A DNA stretch of 20,254 nucleotides. Origin: a virus. Shown piece by piece: positions 13,214-20,209 of the stretch (the stretch's first letter is position 1; each line of letters starts with the position of its first letter). The position numbers and the translations under genes were made by a program. Below the pieces are notes generated by a model. The model was not told where the DNA came from. It saw only the letters and a list, made by a program, of their open reading frames with translations, and searched no databases. The stretch is from positions 1-20,254 of IMG/VR virus record IMGVR_UViG_3300003629_000022, one strand, 5' to 3'.

Positions 13214-15190
13214 TTATCCACCTTGCCGCCAGCCTTCCCACCCGAGCACGCGATCCTTCATACTCGCTGCGAGCCGGTTTGAGCCGAGTTCCTTGCGCGC
13301 ACCGCGGAACGTGCCGCCCATCGACGACCACGCATCGAGCAGGATCAGCCGATCGGGTTTGCTGGACTCTTGCCACGACTCGGGGATGTCGAAGGTCGTG
13401 TCGACCAGCTCGGCGTCGCCGTCAGCGAACGTCGCCGACAGGCTGGCCGTCGGATCGTCAACACCTGTTTCGGGCATCTCCGCGGTGTCTAACTCCGAAG
13501 CCGAATAGAACCCGACGCCGACGCGGGCGTCTTTGAGTGCGACGATGTACGTCGGCGATGACTCGCTGGCGTCGACTTCGCCGTTCTTGCCCTCGAACGG
13601 TTCGGTCTCGACCCCGCTGACGATGCCAAGACCTTGCGGGGACTGGACAACGTCACCCTCGGAATACTGCCGGGCGAGGTAGGCCTCGTCAAACGCTTCT
13701 TGTACGCGCGGGTCAGCTTCGTCGGGCAACGACGCCATCGCATCGGGGCCGTCACCAGGAGCCTCGGGCGGCTCTGCCGAGAGGCCGAGGAACGTCTCCC
13801 GAAGCTCGTGCGGCGGGACAACCTGCTCGACCGCCCCGCCGGGGGCGGCCTGCTTGAGCCCCGACATCATGCTGCTGAACTCGTCGGCGTCGAATTCATC
13901 ATCCAACAGCGGACTGTCGGCGTCGTCGGGTTCGATGACGATATCGGCCGACACGTTGGTGTCAGCCTTGGCATCGTCTTCGAGGAACTCCGCGACCTTC
14001 TGATCGAGCACGTCGGAAAACGCCGACTGGAGTCGGTCGCGCTCGCGCTGGATCTCCTCTTGGTAGTCGTCCTGCTGGACGCTGGTCACATCGCGGTTGA
14101 TGTCGCCGGCGAAGCCAACGCGGTACAGCGGCGTCGGCAGCGCGGCGAGGATGTATTCGATCTGCTGTTGGATGTGATCGACATTGTCGGGCACGTCACC
14201 CTGGTACTGCTCGGTTTCGACGGCGTAGTTTGTGACGTTCACCCGCTCGGGGTTTGAGGGGTCGAAGCCTTCCAGCAGGTTCTTGGCCTCCTCTTCGTCG
14301 TTCGTGTCGACGTTGGCGATCCAGTGGCCGTAGCCGACAGCCTTCACCGCTTGCGCGGTGTCGTCGAACATCTCTCGCAGCTCTTCGCTGCGATCAACCG
14401 CCGAGGCGGCGTCAGGCTGTCCAAAGATCGACCCCGTGTCTGGGTCGTTGGAGATGATCGTCAGATCATCTAAGGCGAACGGGATATCATCTTTTTCTTC
14501 GTGTCGGCCGAAGATGTCATCGTACTGGACGAGCGCGGCGGTCTTGCCCGCCGGTGTCGATGGCGCACCATCCTCAAACTGTGCCGCCTCGCTCTCTTGG
14601 ATGGCGACGGTTTCGTAGGCGTCGGCGTCGTCATCCGGCTTGAGCAGGATGTTCTTTCCCGAGCGTGTGTAGGCTGTTACCGTCTCGATTTTAACCGTTC
14701 GCAACCCGAGAATGTAGTCGCGCTCGGTTGGATCTTTGTAGGCGTGCTCGACGAGGGCCGTCCCGCGGCGACCGCGGAGGTCGATCAACACATCCTCAAG
14801 CAGGTCAGCGAGATCGCGGTCGAAACGGCCGGCGACGATGGCGACCTGCTTGAGCCACAGCGCGAGTGCATCCGACAAGTCCAGTCCATGAAACTCCTCG
14901 AATTTGTAATCGTTAGGAACGGCCGGCTCGTCCTCACCGTCGTCGGTGTGGACAGTGACCGAGACGCCGGGTTCGAGCACGTCGCCGGCGAAGTTGCGAA
15001 CCGACTGGCGGATCAGCGGGTTCTTGTAATACTCGGTTGTCCAGCGGTCGATATCGTCACGATCTGGCTCTTGGGTGTGCTCCTCCCGCGAGATAGCGAT
15101 GGGCTCTTCGTCGCGAGCCTGTGGGTTCGCGCTCGGTGCGAGTCGGGCGACGCCCTCTCGAAGCCGGGCGAGGTATGTGTTGTCACTCAT
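13214..15190 (-). CDS. Portal protein with C-terminal barrel and helical extension
   Basis: A 658-residue protein directly downstream of the terminase genes, forming the DNA channel at the capsid vertex. The N-terminal core shows DRWTTEYYKNPLIRQSVRNF (about 49-68), VEHAYKDPTERDYILGLRTV (147-166), the clip/stem region, VDHIQQQIEYILAALPTPLY (337-356) and helices DDYQEEIQRERDRLQSAFSD. These are typical of phage portals. Beyond about residue 470 it carries extra parts: a linker, a beta unit (SEGDVVQSPQGLGIVSG ... FYSASEL, about 510-567) resembling a Tudor/SH3-like barrel, and a final helical segment (FDIPESWQESSKPDRLILLD and MKDRVLGWEGWRQGG, 600-658). The start overlaps the preceding gene by eight bases (ATGAGTGA). 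The portal assignment is strong; the extension's role is unknown. Confidence 0.88.
   Translation of the reverse strand: MSDNTYLARLREGVARLAPSANPQARDEEPIAISREEHTQEPDRDDIDRWTTEYYKNPLIRQSVRNFAGDVLEPGVSVTVHTDDGEDEPAVPNDYKFEEFHGLDLSDALALWLKQVAIVAGRFDRDLADLLEDVLIDLRGRRGTALVEHAYKDPTERDYILGLRTVKIETVTAYTRSGKNILLKPDDDADAYETVAIQESEAAQFEDGAPSTPAGKTAALVQYDDIFGRHEEKDDIPFALDDLTIISNDPDTGSIFGQPDAASAVDRSEELREMFDDTAQAVKAVGYGHWIANVDTNDEEEAKNLLEGFDPSNPERVNVTNYAVETEQYQGDVPDNVDHIQQQIEYILAALPTPLYRVGFAGDINRDVTSVQQDDYQEEIQRERDRLQSAFSDVLDQKVAEFLEDDAKADTNVSADIVIEPDDADSPLLDDEFDADEFSSMMSGLKQAAPGGAVEQVVPPHELRETFLGLSAEPPEAPGDGPDAMASLPDEADPRVQEAFDEAYLARQYSEGDVVQSPQGLGIVSGVETEPFEGKNGEVDASESSPTYIVALKDARVGVGFYSASELDTAEMPETGVDDPTASLSATFADGDAELVDTTFDIPESWQESSKPDRLILLDAWSSMGGTFRGARKELGSNRLAASMKDRVLGWEGWRQGG
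13218..13223 (-). promoter_or_regulatory. Shine-Dalgarno of the minor head gene
   Basis: AGGTGG on the minus strand, five bases before ATG 13212. It lies inside the last portal codons and decides between the ATG start and the in-frame GTG at 13221. Confidence 0.5.
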
Positions 15191-15422
15191 AGGTCAATTC
15201 AAAAACAGTTTTTCCGTCAGCGTCCGACTCTGACAAAGAGCCCTCGAATTTAGGGCGGTTACTGGCCTCCTTTGACCAACGCCGTTGCCACTCGCCGTCT
15301 GTTTTGACATCCATAACAATATTCCAGTGCGCGCTCCCGGGCACCGGGCTCGCCTGGATTCGATGCATGTTACCGTGAACCCCGCGCCAACGCGCGAGTG
15401 TGTGTGGTGGATTGTCGCTCAT
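15183..15422 (-). CDS. Small protein between terminase and portal, unknown (79 aa)
   Basis: A 79-residue protein whose ATG is three bases after the large terminase TAA and whose stop overlaps the portal start by eight bases. It begins MSDNPPHTLARWRGVHGNMH and is richer in Arg, Trp and His than its neighbours. Beta-strand segments HWNIVMDVKTDG and KTVFELTYE flank a charged middle (EWQRRWSKEASNRPKFEG). No cysteine cluster or membrane segment is present. The tight placement suggests a packaging or portal-assembly accessory, but no family is recognised. Confidence 0.68.
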   Translation of the reverse strand: MSDNPPHTLARWRGVHGNMHRIQASPVPGSAHWNIVMDVKTDGEWQRRWSKEASNRPKFEGSLSESDADGKTVFELTYE

Positions 15423-15425
15423 GGA

Positions 15426-16826
15426 TTAGAGTTGGAAAGCAAGGATATCGTCATCGCTCACGCGGCCGCCGTAACCGTCGGCCGCCAGAGCCAGCGCGTC
15501 GGGATGGTCGTCATGCCCGTTGTCGGGGTGTTTGATCTTCGTCTTCCCCGACGCCGTCAGCGAATAGGTGAGTTTTTTGAGTTCCCGAGCGAGTCGGGGG
15601 TGGTGTGAGAGTGTGATCTCGTCGGACTCCAGGGCGGACTTGAGGCCGTTATACATCGACTGCTTGCGGTCGATGGTGAACTTGACACCCTCAACGACGC
15701 GTTGGCCGATCTCGTTTTCAAGCATCTCGACGACGCCAGCCCCGAGGCCAGTCTCGTCAACAAGAATCGAATCGGGCGAGTGCTGCTCGTACAGCCGCGC
15801 CAACTCGCCAGTCGCCTCGGTGAGTGTCATGTCGGGATCGGAGACCAACACGCCGGCCGTGCCGCGGTCGTCGATACCGATAATAGCCGTGCGGTCGTCG
15901 CCAGCGCGAGCGATGTCCGCGCCGAGGGTGACGAGCTGGTGGTCGCCGAGGTGGGCATCACGGTCGGTGACCTCGTCGATCAGCGACGGCGTGAAGAATC
16001 GGTCCGAGGAACCGATGAACTCGCCGAGATACTCTTGTCGCCACGTCCGGCGGTCGACCTTCTCGCGGCGTTCGGCCAGCCACTCGGGCTCGACAAGCGG
16101 AGAGATCGCCGTCGGCCAGTGTGGCGAATGCCAGTCGCCGTCAAGTTGGCATTTATCGTAAAAGTAGCCCGCATCGCCTGCGGGTGTCGATGTGAGTATG
16201 AATGTGTAGCTGCTGTGGGTGGTGAAAAACGGCTCGATGACATCCTCAAACACATCATCGGGCACGTAGGCGGCCTCGTCGACGATGACGGTGCGGGGGT
16301 TCTTCCCACGTTGGCCGACGCCGTCGACGCCGAGTGTTCGTGAGAGCAGCCGGCCGCCGTGGCTGAACTCCCACTCGCGTTTGTTCTTGGTGTCAACGCC
16401 GAGCGACAAGCCGAGCGCGTTGAGGCGTTTCTCAGCCGTTTCGAGGAGGCCAGTCGCCTCCCGCATCATCTCGTCGGCGGTCTCTTGGAACGGCGCGGCG
16501 ATCAGCGTGTCCTCGCCGGCGTCGGTCGCCGCATCGTCGGCTGCCAGTGCCGCGCCGGTGAGCGTCTTGCCGACCTGTCGCCCCGGCTGGATGGCAACCT
16601 TCGGCGTGTCGCCACGTTCTGTCTCTCCGATCAGATCCCGCTGATAGTCGAACGGATCGAAGTCGAACAGCACGCACATCCGCTCGGCACGCGACAGTTC
16701 GCCGAGGCGGGCCTGCGCTTCGTCGGCGTCTAGACCCTCGAAGTCCTCGATCGAGACAGCGACGCCGTGATCGCGTGTCTCTGGGAGTTCAAGGCCGCCA
16801 GTGAACTCCGAGCGTGCGACACTCAT
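15426..16826 (-). CDS. terL: Terminase large subunit (ATPase and nuclease)
   Basis: A 466-residue motor that packages DNA into proheads and cuts concatemers. The ATPase domain has Walker A PGRQVGKT (81-88), Walker B TVIVDEAAYV (179-188, Asp183-Glu184) and the coupling motif TSTP (212-215). The RNase H-like nuclease domain has LGADIARAGDDRTAI (Asp304), SILVDETGLG (Asp357) and GHDDHPDAL (Asp440/Asp443), the three expected acidic clusters. Length is normal for the family. Its ATG overlaps the small terminase TGA (ATGA, 16823-16826), so the two subunits are translationally coupled. Portal, minor head and protease genes follow in the usual order. Confidence 0.95.
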   Translation of the reverse strand: MSVARSEFTGGLELPETRDHGVAVSIEDFEGLDADEAQARLGELSRAERMCVLFDFDPFDYQRDLIGETERGDTPKVAIQPGRQVGKTLTGAALAADDAATDAGEDTLIAAPFQETADEMMREATGLLETAEKRLNALGLSLGVDTKNKREWEFSHGGRLLSRTLGVDGVGQRGKNPRTVIVDEAAYVPDDVFEDVIEPFFTTHSSYTFILTSTPAGDAGYFYDKCQLDGDWHSPHWPTAISPLVEPEWLAERREKVDRRTWRQEYLGEFIGSSDRFFTPSLIDEVTDRDAHLGDHQLVTLGADIARAGDDRTAIIGIDDRGTAGVLVSDPDMTLTEATGELARLYEQHSPDSILVDETGLGAGVVEMLENEIGQRVVEGVKFTIDRKQSMYNGLKSALESDEITLSHHPRLARELKKLTYSLTASGKTKIKHPDNGHDDHPDALALAADGYGGRVSDDDILAFQL

Positions 16827-17365
16827 TCGTTATCGATGACCTCCGCCAGCGTCGCCGTCGCCTCAGCCTGCGCCGAATCGGGATCGTCCATCACTCCGAG
16901 ATCCTTGAGGATCTTCGCGTTCGTGCGTTTGATCCGATCCCGTGGCATGTGGGCGGGGTTCTCCTCCAGCCGTGTGATCTCCTGGCCGTTCTCGGTGACG
17001 CTGACCGTCTGTTCGGTCAGAAAGTCGTCAAGCCACTCGTTGCTGTGGCGCAGCCGAACCTGATCGATAGCGATCTCACAGAGTTGATCGACCTTCGCGG
17101 TCGCATCCCACCCGAACGGCGCGTCCTCGACGTAGGAGGTGACCAACGCGCGGACAAGCTCCTCGCAGTCCTCGCGATGTCGCTCAAACCACTTCCGACC
17201 ATCCGATCGCAAGCCGTGGGTTTCAGCATTGCCGTTGCCCTCGGGCGCGCCGGCGTCTTCGGTCGCGCCGCCGTGCATCCGACAGCGGTTCTGCCCGTTC
17301 ATCGGTGGATTTTGGCACGGCGAGCCGTCCCGGCAGGTCGCGCCACAGATGTTGTCGTCAGTCAT
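16823..17365 (-). CDS. terS: Terminase small subunit, zinc-containing type
   Basis: A 180-residue protein immediately before and overlapping the large terminase. It would recognise the packaging site and load the motor. The N-terminus has a Cys/His cluster: Cys7, Cys11, Cys17, Cys28 and His31 in CGATCRDGSPC and RCRMHGG, followed by GAPEGNGNAETHGLRSDG. That HGG...G-x-P-x-GN-x-NA-x-x-HG pattern is well known in phage small terminases and associated genes. The middle is helical (EDCEELVRALVTSYVEDAPF), and the end (RTNAKILKDLGVMDDP) resembles the oligomerisation and motor-contact region. GAGGA lies eight bases before the start (17374-17378). No pac or cos site was identified. Confidence 0.85.
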   Translation of the reverse strand: MTDDNICGATCRDGSPCQNPPMNGQNRCRMHGGATEDAGAPEGNGNAETHGLRSDGRKWFERHREDCEELVRALVTSYVEDAPFGWDATAKVDQLCEIAIDQVRLRHSNEWLDDFLTEQTVSVTENGQEITRLEENPAHMPRDRIKRTNAKILKDLGVMDDPDSAQAEATATLAEVIDNE

Positions 17366-17498
17366 CGATTGTGTCCTCGTAGTGATGCCGGCAGAGCCGG
17401 CGATAGTCAGCTGTCAGCCACAAGCGTTCGCGTCTTGATTCGCGGGGGAGCAACCCGCCACGCGCGGCGCAGCGTTCGCAAATACCAAAGTGGCTCAT
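17358..17498 (-). CDS. Very small zinc-ribbon-like protein (46 aa)
   Basis: A short gene read directly from the sequence: ATG 17498 overlaps the upstream TGA (ATGA), and its TGA overlaps the small terminase start by eight bases (ATGACTGA). The product begins MSHFGICERCAARGGLLPRE and ends RLCRHHYEDTIDD. Cys7 and Cys10 form one CxxC; Cys36 with His38/His39 offers a second pair of ligands, so it may fold as a tiny zinc ribbon. It is basic in the middle (SRRERLWLTADYRR). The chain of overlaps on both sides strongly supports it as a gene. Function is unknown. Confidence 0.72.
   Translation of the reverse strand: MSHFGICERCAARGGLLPRESRRERLWLTADYRRLCRHHYEDTIDD
17374..17378 (-). promoter_or_regulatory. 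Shine-Dalgarno of the small terminase gene
   Basis: GAGGA on the minus strand, eight bases before the ATG at 17365. The whole module GAGGACACAATC matches the one ahead of the tail tube gene at 7600. Confidence 0.55.
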
Positions 17499-17671
17499 TC
17501 ATCGGTTGCGTCATTGTACCGTGCGATTTGACTCGGTTCGATGCCAGCCTTCTTTGCGACCCACGCCACGGCGAGCCGGGAGATCGCCGCCGCGTCGGTC
17601 GCTGCCAGTCCGACCGCGATAGCGAGCAGGCCGGCCAGCTCGACGAACGTCAGCGTGATCGTGACCGTCAT
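17495..17671 (-). CDS. Small single-pass membrane protein (58 aa)
   Basis: A short gene read directly from the sequence, with ATGA overlaps at both ends. It starts MTVTITLTFVELAGLLAIAV; residues 5-31 are a single hydrophobic helix with only one Glu. The rest is a soluble tail (VAWVAKKAGIEPSQIARYND). Size and topology fit a small viral membrane protein such as a holin or holin partner, and the neighbouring gene also encodes a membrane protein. No lysis enzyme is seen in the window, so this is only a suggestion. Confidence 0.68.
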   Translation of the reverse strand: MTVTITLTFVELAGLLAIAVGLAATDAAAISRLAVAWVAKKAGIEPSQIARYNDATDE

Positions 17672-17964
17672 TGTTCGTTCTGGGCTTCTTTGTAGGCTTG
17701 TAAGAGCGCGGCGTAGTCCGACAGTTCGAGCCCGTTGTAGAGACCGAGCACGCCGAGCCCGAGGCCGCCTAAGAACGTCGGGTCGCCACCGCTGAGGATC
17801 GCATAGAAGGCAATCCCGATGACGCCGATGTTGACGATGATCGCGCGCAGTATTTTGAGCGTCTTGAGCATCGGCAATCGGTCACCATCCTCGGAGATCG
17901 TCGATCGGTACTCGTCGACCGCGCTGTCGCGGCAGTACCACGGCCGGGCGTGTGATCGGGTCAT
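17668..17964 (-). CDS. Small two-pass membrane protein, holin candidate (98 aa)
   Basis: A 98-residue protein with ATGA overlaps on both sides; the upstream overlap supports ATG 17964, although an internal ATG at 17871 (MLKTLKILRA) precedes the first membrane helix. The soluble N-terminus (TRSHARPWYCRDSAVDEYRS) is followed by two hydrophobic segments (RAIIVNIGVIGIAFYAIL and FLGGLGLGVLGLYNGLEL) joined by a short SGGDPT loop, and a charged end (LLQAYKEAQNEQ). Two hydrophobic hairpin segments with a charged C-terminus are common in holins. Archaeal viral holins are poorly defined, so the call stays tentative. Confidence 0.72.
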   Translation of the reverse strand: MTRSHARPWYCRDSAVDEYRSTISEDGDRLPMLKTLKILRAIIVNIGVIGIAFYAILSGGDPTFLGGLGLGVLGLYNGLELSDYAALLQAYKEAQNEQ

Positions 17965-18092
17965 GATACATCGTGCTCCCGACTGTCGCAGTCACAGTCT
18001 GGGCCGTTGGCGACGTGATAGGCCTGCCCGCACCCCGAACACGTCTGGAGGACAGCTCGCTCAGGGGTGTGAGGGTCTGTGATCGTGCTCAT
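17961..18092 (-). CDS. Very small zinc-binding-like protein (43 aa)
   Basis: ATG 18092 overlaps the upstream TGA (ATGA, 18089-18092). A longer version with 60 extra N-terminal residues would run inside the neighbouring gene and is not halophile-like. The product begins MSTITDPHTPERAVLQTCSG and contains C-x2-C (TCSGCGQAYHV) and C-x-C (PDCDCDSREHD), enough ligands for one zinc. It is the middle member of a chain of tightly overlapping tiny genes. Function is unknown. Confidence 0.65.
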   Translation of the reverse strand: MSTITDPHTPERAVLQTCSGCGQAYHVANGPDCDCDSREHDVS

Positions 18093-18298
18093 CGGTACTC
18101 TTCGACCTTCACGAACGCGGGCGAGGCCTCTTGGCGGCGGTTGAGCCGGTCGTGTTGGTTCTGCATCCGTCGCTGGTAGCCAGTCTGTTGGCGCATCGCC
18201 TGGCGGCGACATCGTTCTTGTGTGAACCATCGGCTGCGCTCGTCGTCGGTTGTCTCCTCGTCCCAGAACCACACTGGGAAGTCGTAATCTGTCATCAT
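18089..18298 (-). CDS. Small Arg/Gln-rich protein, unknown (69 aa)
   Basis: A 69-residue protein starting three bases after the phosphoesterase stop (TGAATCATG); a second Met follows at once. The N-terminus is acidic and aromatic (TDYDFPVWFWDEETTDD). The remainder is a basic, Arg/Gln-rich helix (RCRRQAMRQQTGYQRRMQN) and a short strand (AFVKVEEYR). This charge split is unlike its neighbours. It could contact nucleic acid or the terminase, but nothing recognisable supports a function. Confidence 0.62.
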   Translation of the reverse strand: MMTDYDFPVWFWDEETTDDERSRWFTQERCRRQAMRQQTGYQRRMQNQHDRLNRRQEASPAFVKVEEYR

Positions 18299-18301
18299 GA
18301 T

Positions 18302-19690
18302 TCAGAAGTTTCTCGTGTCGATCGGGAACGAGCCCGTCAGGCCGTCATCGCTGACGCCGTGGACGTGGGCGATCTCCCGGTTGTCGCGGGCGTCGCGCGT
18401 CCCGCCGATCGCGTCGACGAACTCACCGCCCGGTTTCGGCGATCCCGAGACAAACACCGGCGGCCCACTCCAGGGGATCCGCCCCGAGACGTGGTGGTGG
18501 CCGATGTAGGCGAGATCGAAGTCGTGATCGATCAGCGTGTTTTTCCAATCGAGCTCGCGTGCGCTCGTCTCGGCTTGTGGCTTGCGGTTCTGGCCGTGGC
18601 GCAAGTGCCCGCGCAGCTCGCCACCGCGCAGCGGGAAGTTCCTGTAAGCGCGTGCTTCACCGAGCAGGAAGTTGATGCGGTCAGCCCACTCGACACCCTC
18701 ATCGACGAGGGCGGCGATCGTGTTACGGATGCTCTTGTAGAGCAGTAGGTCAGCGTTAACGCGCCCGGTGACGCCCGAGGCGCGCACCTTCCCGTGGTTG
18801 CCGATCATGGCGACCACTTGGACGCGGCCGAACTCCTCGGCGAACGTCCGCAGTTGGTTTTTCAACGGTTCGTGTAGCAGATCGACCTGCTCGTCGAGCC
18901 ACGCTTCGAGGTGCTCGTGTTGGCCCTCGTAGACGCCCTCGCCGGTCACGAAGTCGCCGCCCCACAGCAGGTGAGCGGTGTCGTACTCGCTGCCGTGCTT
19001 GTCGGCGAGCGCAAGCGACCGCCGGGTGACGTGATCGATAACCTCGGGGATGTCGTCAGTATCGTAAACGACGCGGCCGTCCTCGCGGCGGACGCGGTCG
19101 CCGGCGTGGAGATCCGTCAAGTGAGTGACCCAGTCCTCGCGGGCGGGCGTCGGCTGTTGCTCGGCCCGCGGCCAGTCAAGCGTCTGGAACTCGTGGGCGA
19201 GGTAGTCGTGGCGGTTCTGCCACCACTCGTTTGCCGCCCGTGTGCGCTGGCCTTTGTGCTCACTCGATCGGAGGTGTTGTACGTCGACGCCAAGGTAGTT
19301 CCCGGCTTCGTCGGCTTCCAGTGACCAACCCTTGTCGGCGATCGCGTCGAGATGTGCCTCAACAACGCGCTCGGAGACTCCGAGATCGTCGGCAAGACTC
19401 TCGGCGTTCGCCGGTAGCCGCTTGTAGATGTACGCCTCGCGGTCGGTCAGGTCGTCGCGGTCGTCGCTAACCAACGCTTTGTCGGGATCGCCACCCGACT
19501 GTTGGTTAGCCGTGTTGCGCCACTGCCCGTCGCGCTTCTCGATCTCGATGCCGCCGTACTCGGAGAGTGTGTCAGCCATCTCGTTGGCCGACGACTCCGA
19601 GCTGCCGACCGCCGCACCCCAGGCCTGATACGACGGCTGGGGAAGGGCGTCGAGATACTCGCGTTGGCGGTCAGTGAGTTCCTTACTCAT
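18302..19690 (-). CDS. Winged-helix / calcineurin-type metallophosphoesterase
   Basis: A 462-residue protein. Residues 5-55 and 78-125 look like two helix-turn-helix units (SERVVEAHLDAIADKGWSLE in the second). Residues about 185-455 hold a metallophosphoesterase domain: TDLHAGD (Asp193, His195), GGDFV (Asp246), GNHGK (Asn298, His299), a central helical part, RGHLRHG (His362/His365) and IGHHHVSG (397-403), with the five metal-binding motifs in the expected order. The family cleaves phosphodiester bonds, in phages often in DNA processing near the terminase. The N-terminal DNA-binding part suggests targeting to DNA. The start overlaps the upstream stop by eight bases (ATGAGTAA). The enzyme class is firm; its substrate is inferred. 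Confidence 0.86.
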   Translation of the reverse strand: MSKELTDRQREYLDALPQPSYQAWGAAVGSSESSANEMADTLSEYGGIEIEKRDGQWRNTANQQSGGDPDKALVSDDRDDLTDREAYIYKRLPANAESLADDLGVSERVVEAHLDAIADKGWSLEADEAGNYLGVDVQHLRSSEHKGQRTRAANEWWQNRHDYLAHEFQTLDWPRAEQQPTPAREDWVTHLTDLHAGDRVRREDGRVVYDTDDIPEVIDHVTRRSLALADKHGSEYDTAHLLWGGDFVTGEGVYEGQHEHLEAWLDEQVDLLHEPLKNQLRTFAEEFGRVQVVAMIGNHGKVRASGVTGRVNADLLLYKSIRNTIAALVDEGVEWADRINFLLGEARAYRNFPLRGGELRGHLRHGQNRKPQAETSARELDWKNTLIDHDFDLAYIGHHHVSGRIPWSGPPVFVSGSPKPGGEFVDAIGGTRDARDNREIAHVHGVSDDGLTGSFPIDTRNF

Positions 19691-20009
19691 CGACGATCAC
19701 ATCAACATAACACGGTGACTCTGGTTCGATGTGGATCGCTTTCACGTCGATATCGGCGGCGTCAAACGCCATTGCGTCGCGGGCGGCGATCATCCCACAG
19801 ACAGCGTCAACAACGTCGTCGTCGATATCCCAGTAGTCAACACCGGCGCGAAGTTCACCGTTATGCGTGATTTTTGAGTCACCATCCCACTCCACGGCTT
19901 GCGCTCTGGCGAGATCATCAAGCTCAGAAACGATCGCGTCAGCGTCGAGCGAGACGGTTAACTCAGAGCCGCCACATCCGATGTCGTTGAACGGACCAGG
20001 TGTTGGCAT
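19683..20009 (-). CDS. Small acidic protein, unknown (108 aa)
   Basis: A 108-residue, very acidic protein starting MPTPGPFNDIGCGGSELTVS two bases after the upstream TAA. Its order is beta-alpha-beta: strand ELTVSLD, helix ADAIVSELDDLARAQAVEWD, loop, helix DDDVVDAVCGMIAARDAM and final strands (IDVKAIHIE, CYVDVIVDE). The stop overlaps the phosphoesterase start by eight bases. No catalytic motif is recognised. Confidence 0.68.
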   Translation of the reverse strand: MPTPGPFNDIGCGGSELTVSLDADAIVSELDDLARAQAVEWDGDSKITHNGELRAGVDYWDIDDDVVDAVCGMIAARDAMAFDAADIDVKAIHIEPESPCYVDVIVDE

Positions 20010-20011
20010 GA

Positions 20012-20209
20012 TTAGTCGCCCCCGATAGTTCCTAGATACGCCTCGGCCAGCACGCGCACGACCTCGCCGTTCGGCACCTCGCCGGCGGCCGGGCCGCGAT
20101 CAGGTACGTCGGGATCGCACAGCTCGCCCGCGTCGGCGCGGACGAGCGCGGCCGCTTGCTCGAAGGCCTCGCGTTGCTCCTCGGTCGTGAGATTGATGTT
20201 GTCAGTCAT
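20012..20209 (-). CDS. Small acidic helical protein, unknown (65 aa)
   Basis: A 65-residue protein starting MTDNINLTTEEQREAFEQAA and ending RVLAEAYLGTIGGD. Residues 8-28 form one amphipathic helix, followed by a Pro/Asp/Gly loop and a second helix (NGEVVRVLAEAY). The ATG overlaps the stop of a possible upstream frame, consistent with the coupling used elsewhere in the cluster. Nothing indicates a function. Confidence 0.6.
   Translation of the reverse strand: MTDNINLTTEEQREAFEQAAALVRADAGELCDPDVPDRGPAAGEVPNGEVVRVLAEAYLGTIGGD

Noticed and set aside
13634-14257. 207-codon plus-strand frame
   Set aside because: Lies wholly antisense to the well-supported portal gene; no recognisable domain.
16823-17500. 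pac or cos packaging site near the small terminase
   Set aside because: I looked for inverted repeats or an iteron cluster around the terminase genes and saw nothing distinct enough to report.
18093-18272. 60-residue N-terminal extension of the 43-residue zinc protein
   Set aside because: It runs through the neighbouring gene and is Arg/Pro-rich; the start at 18092 makes an ATGA overlap.
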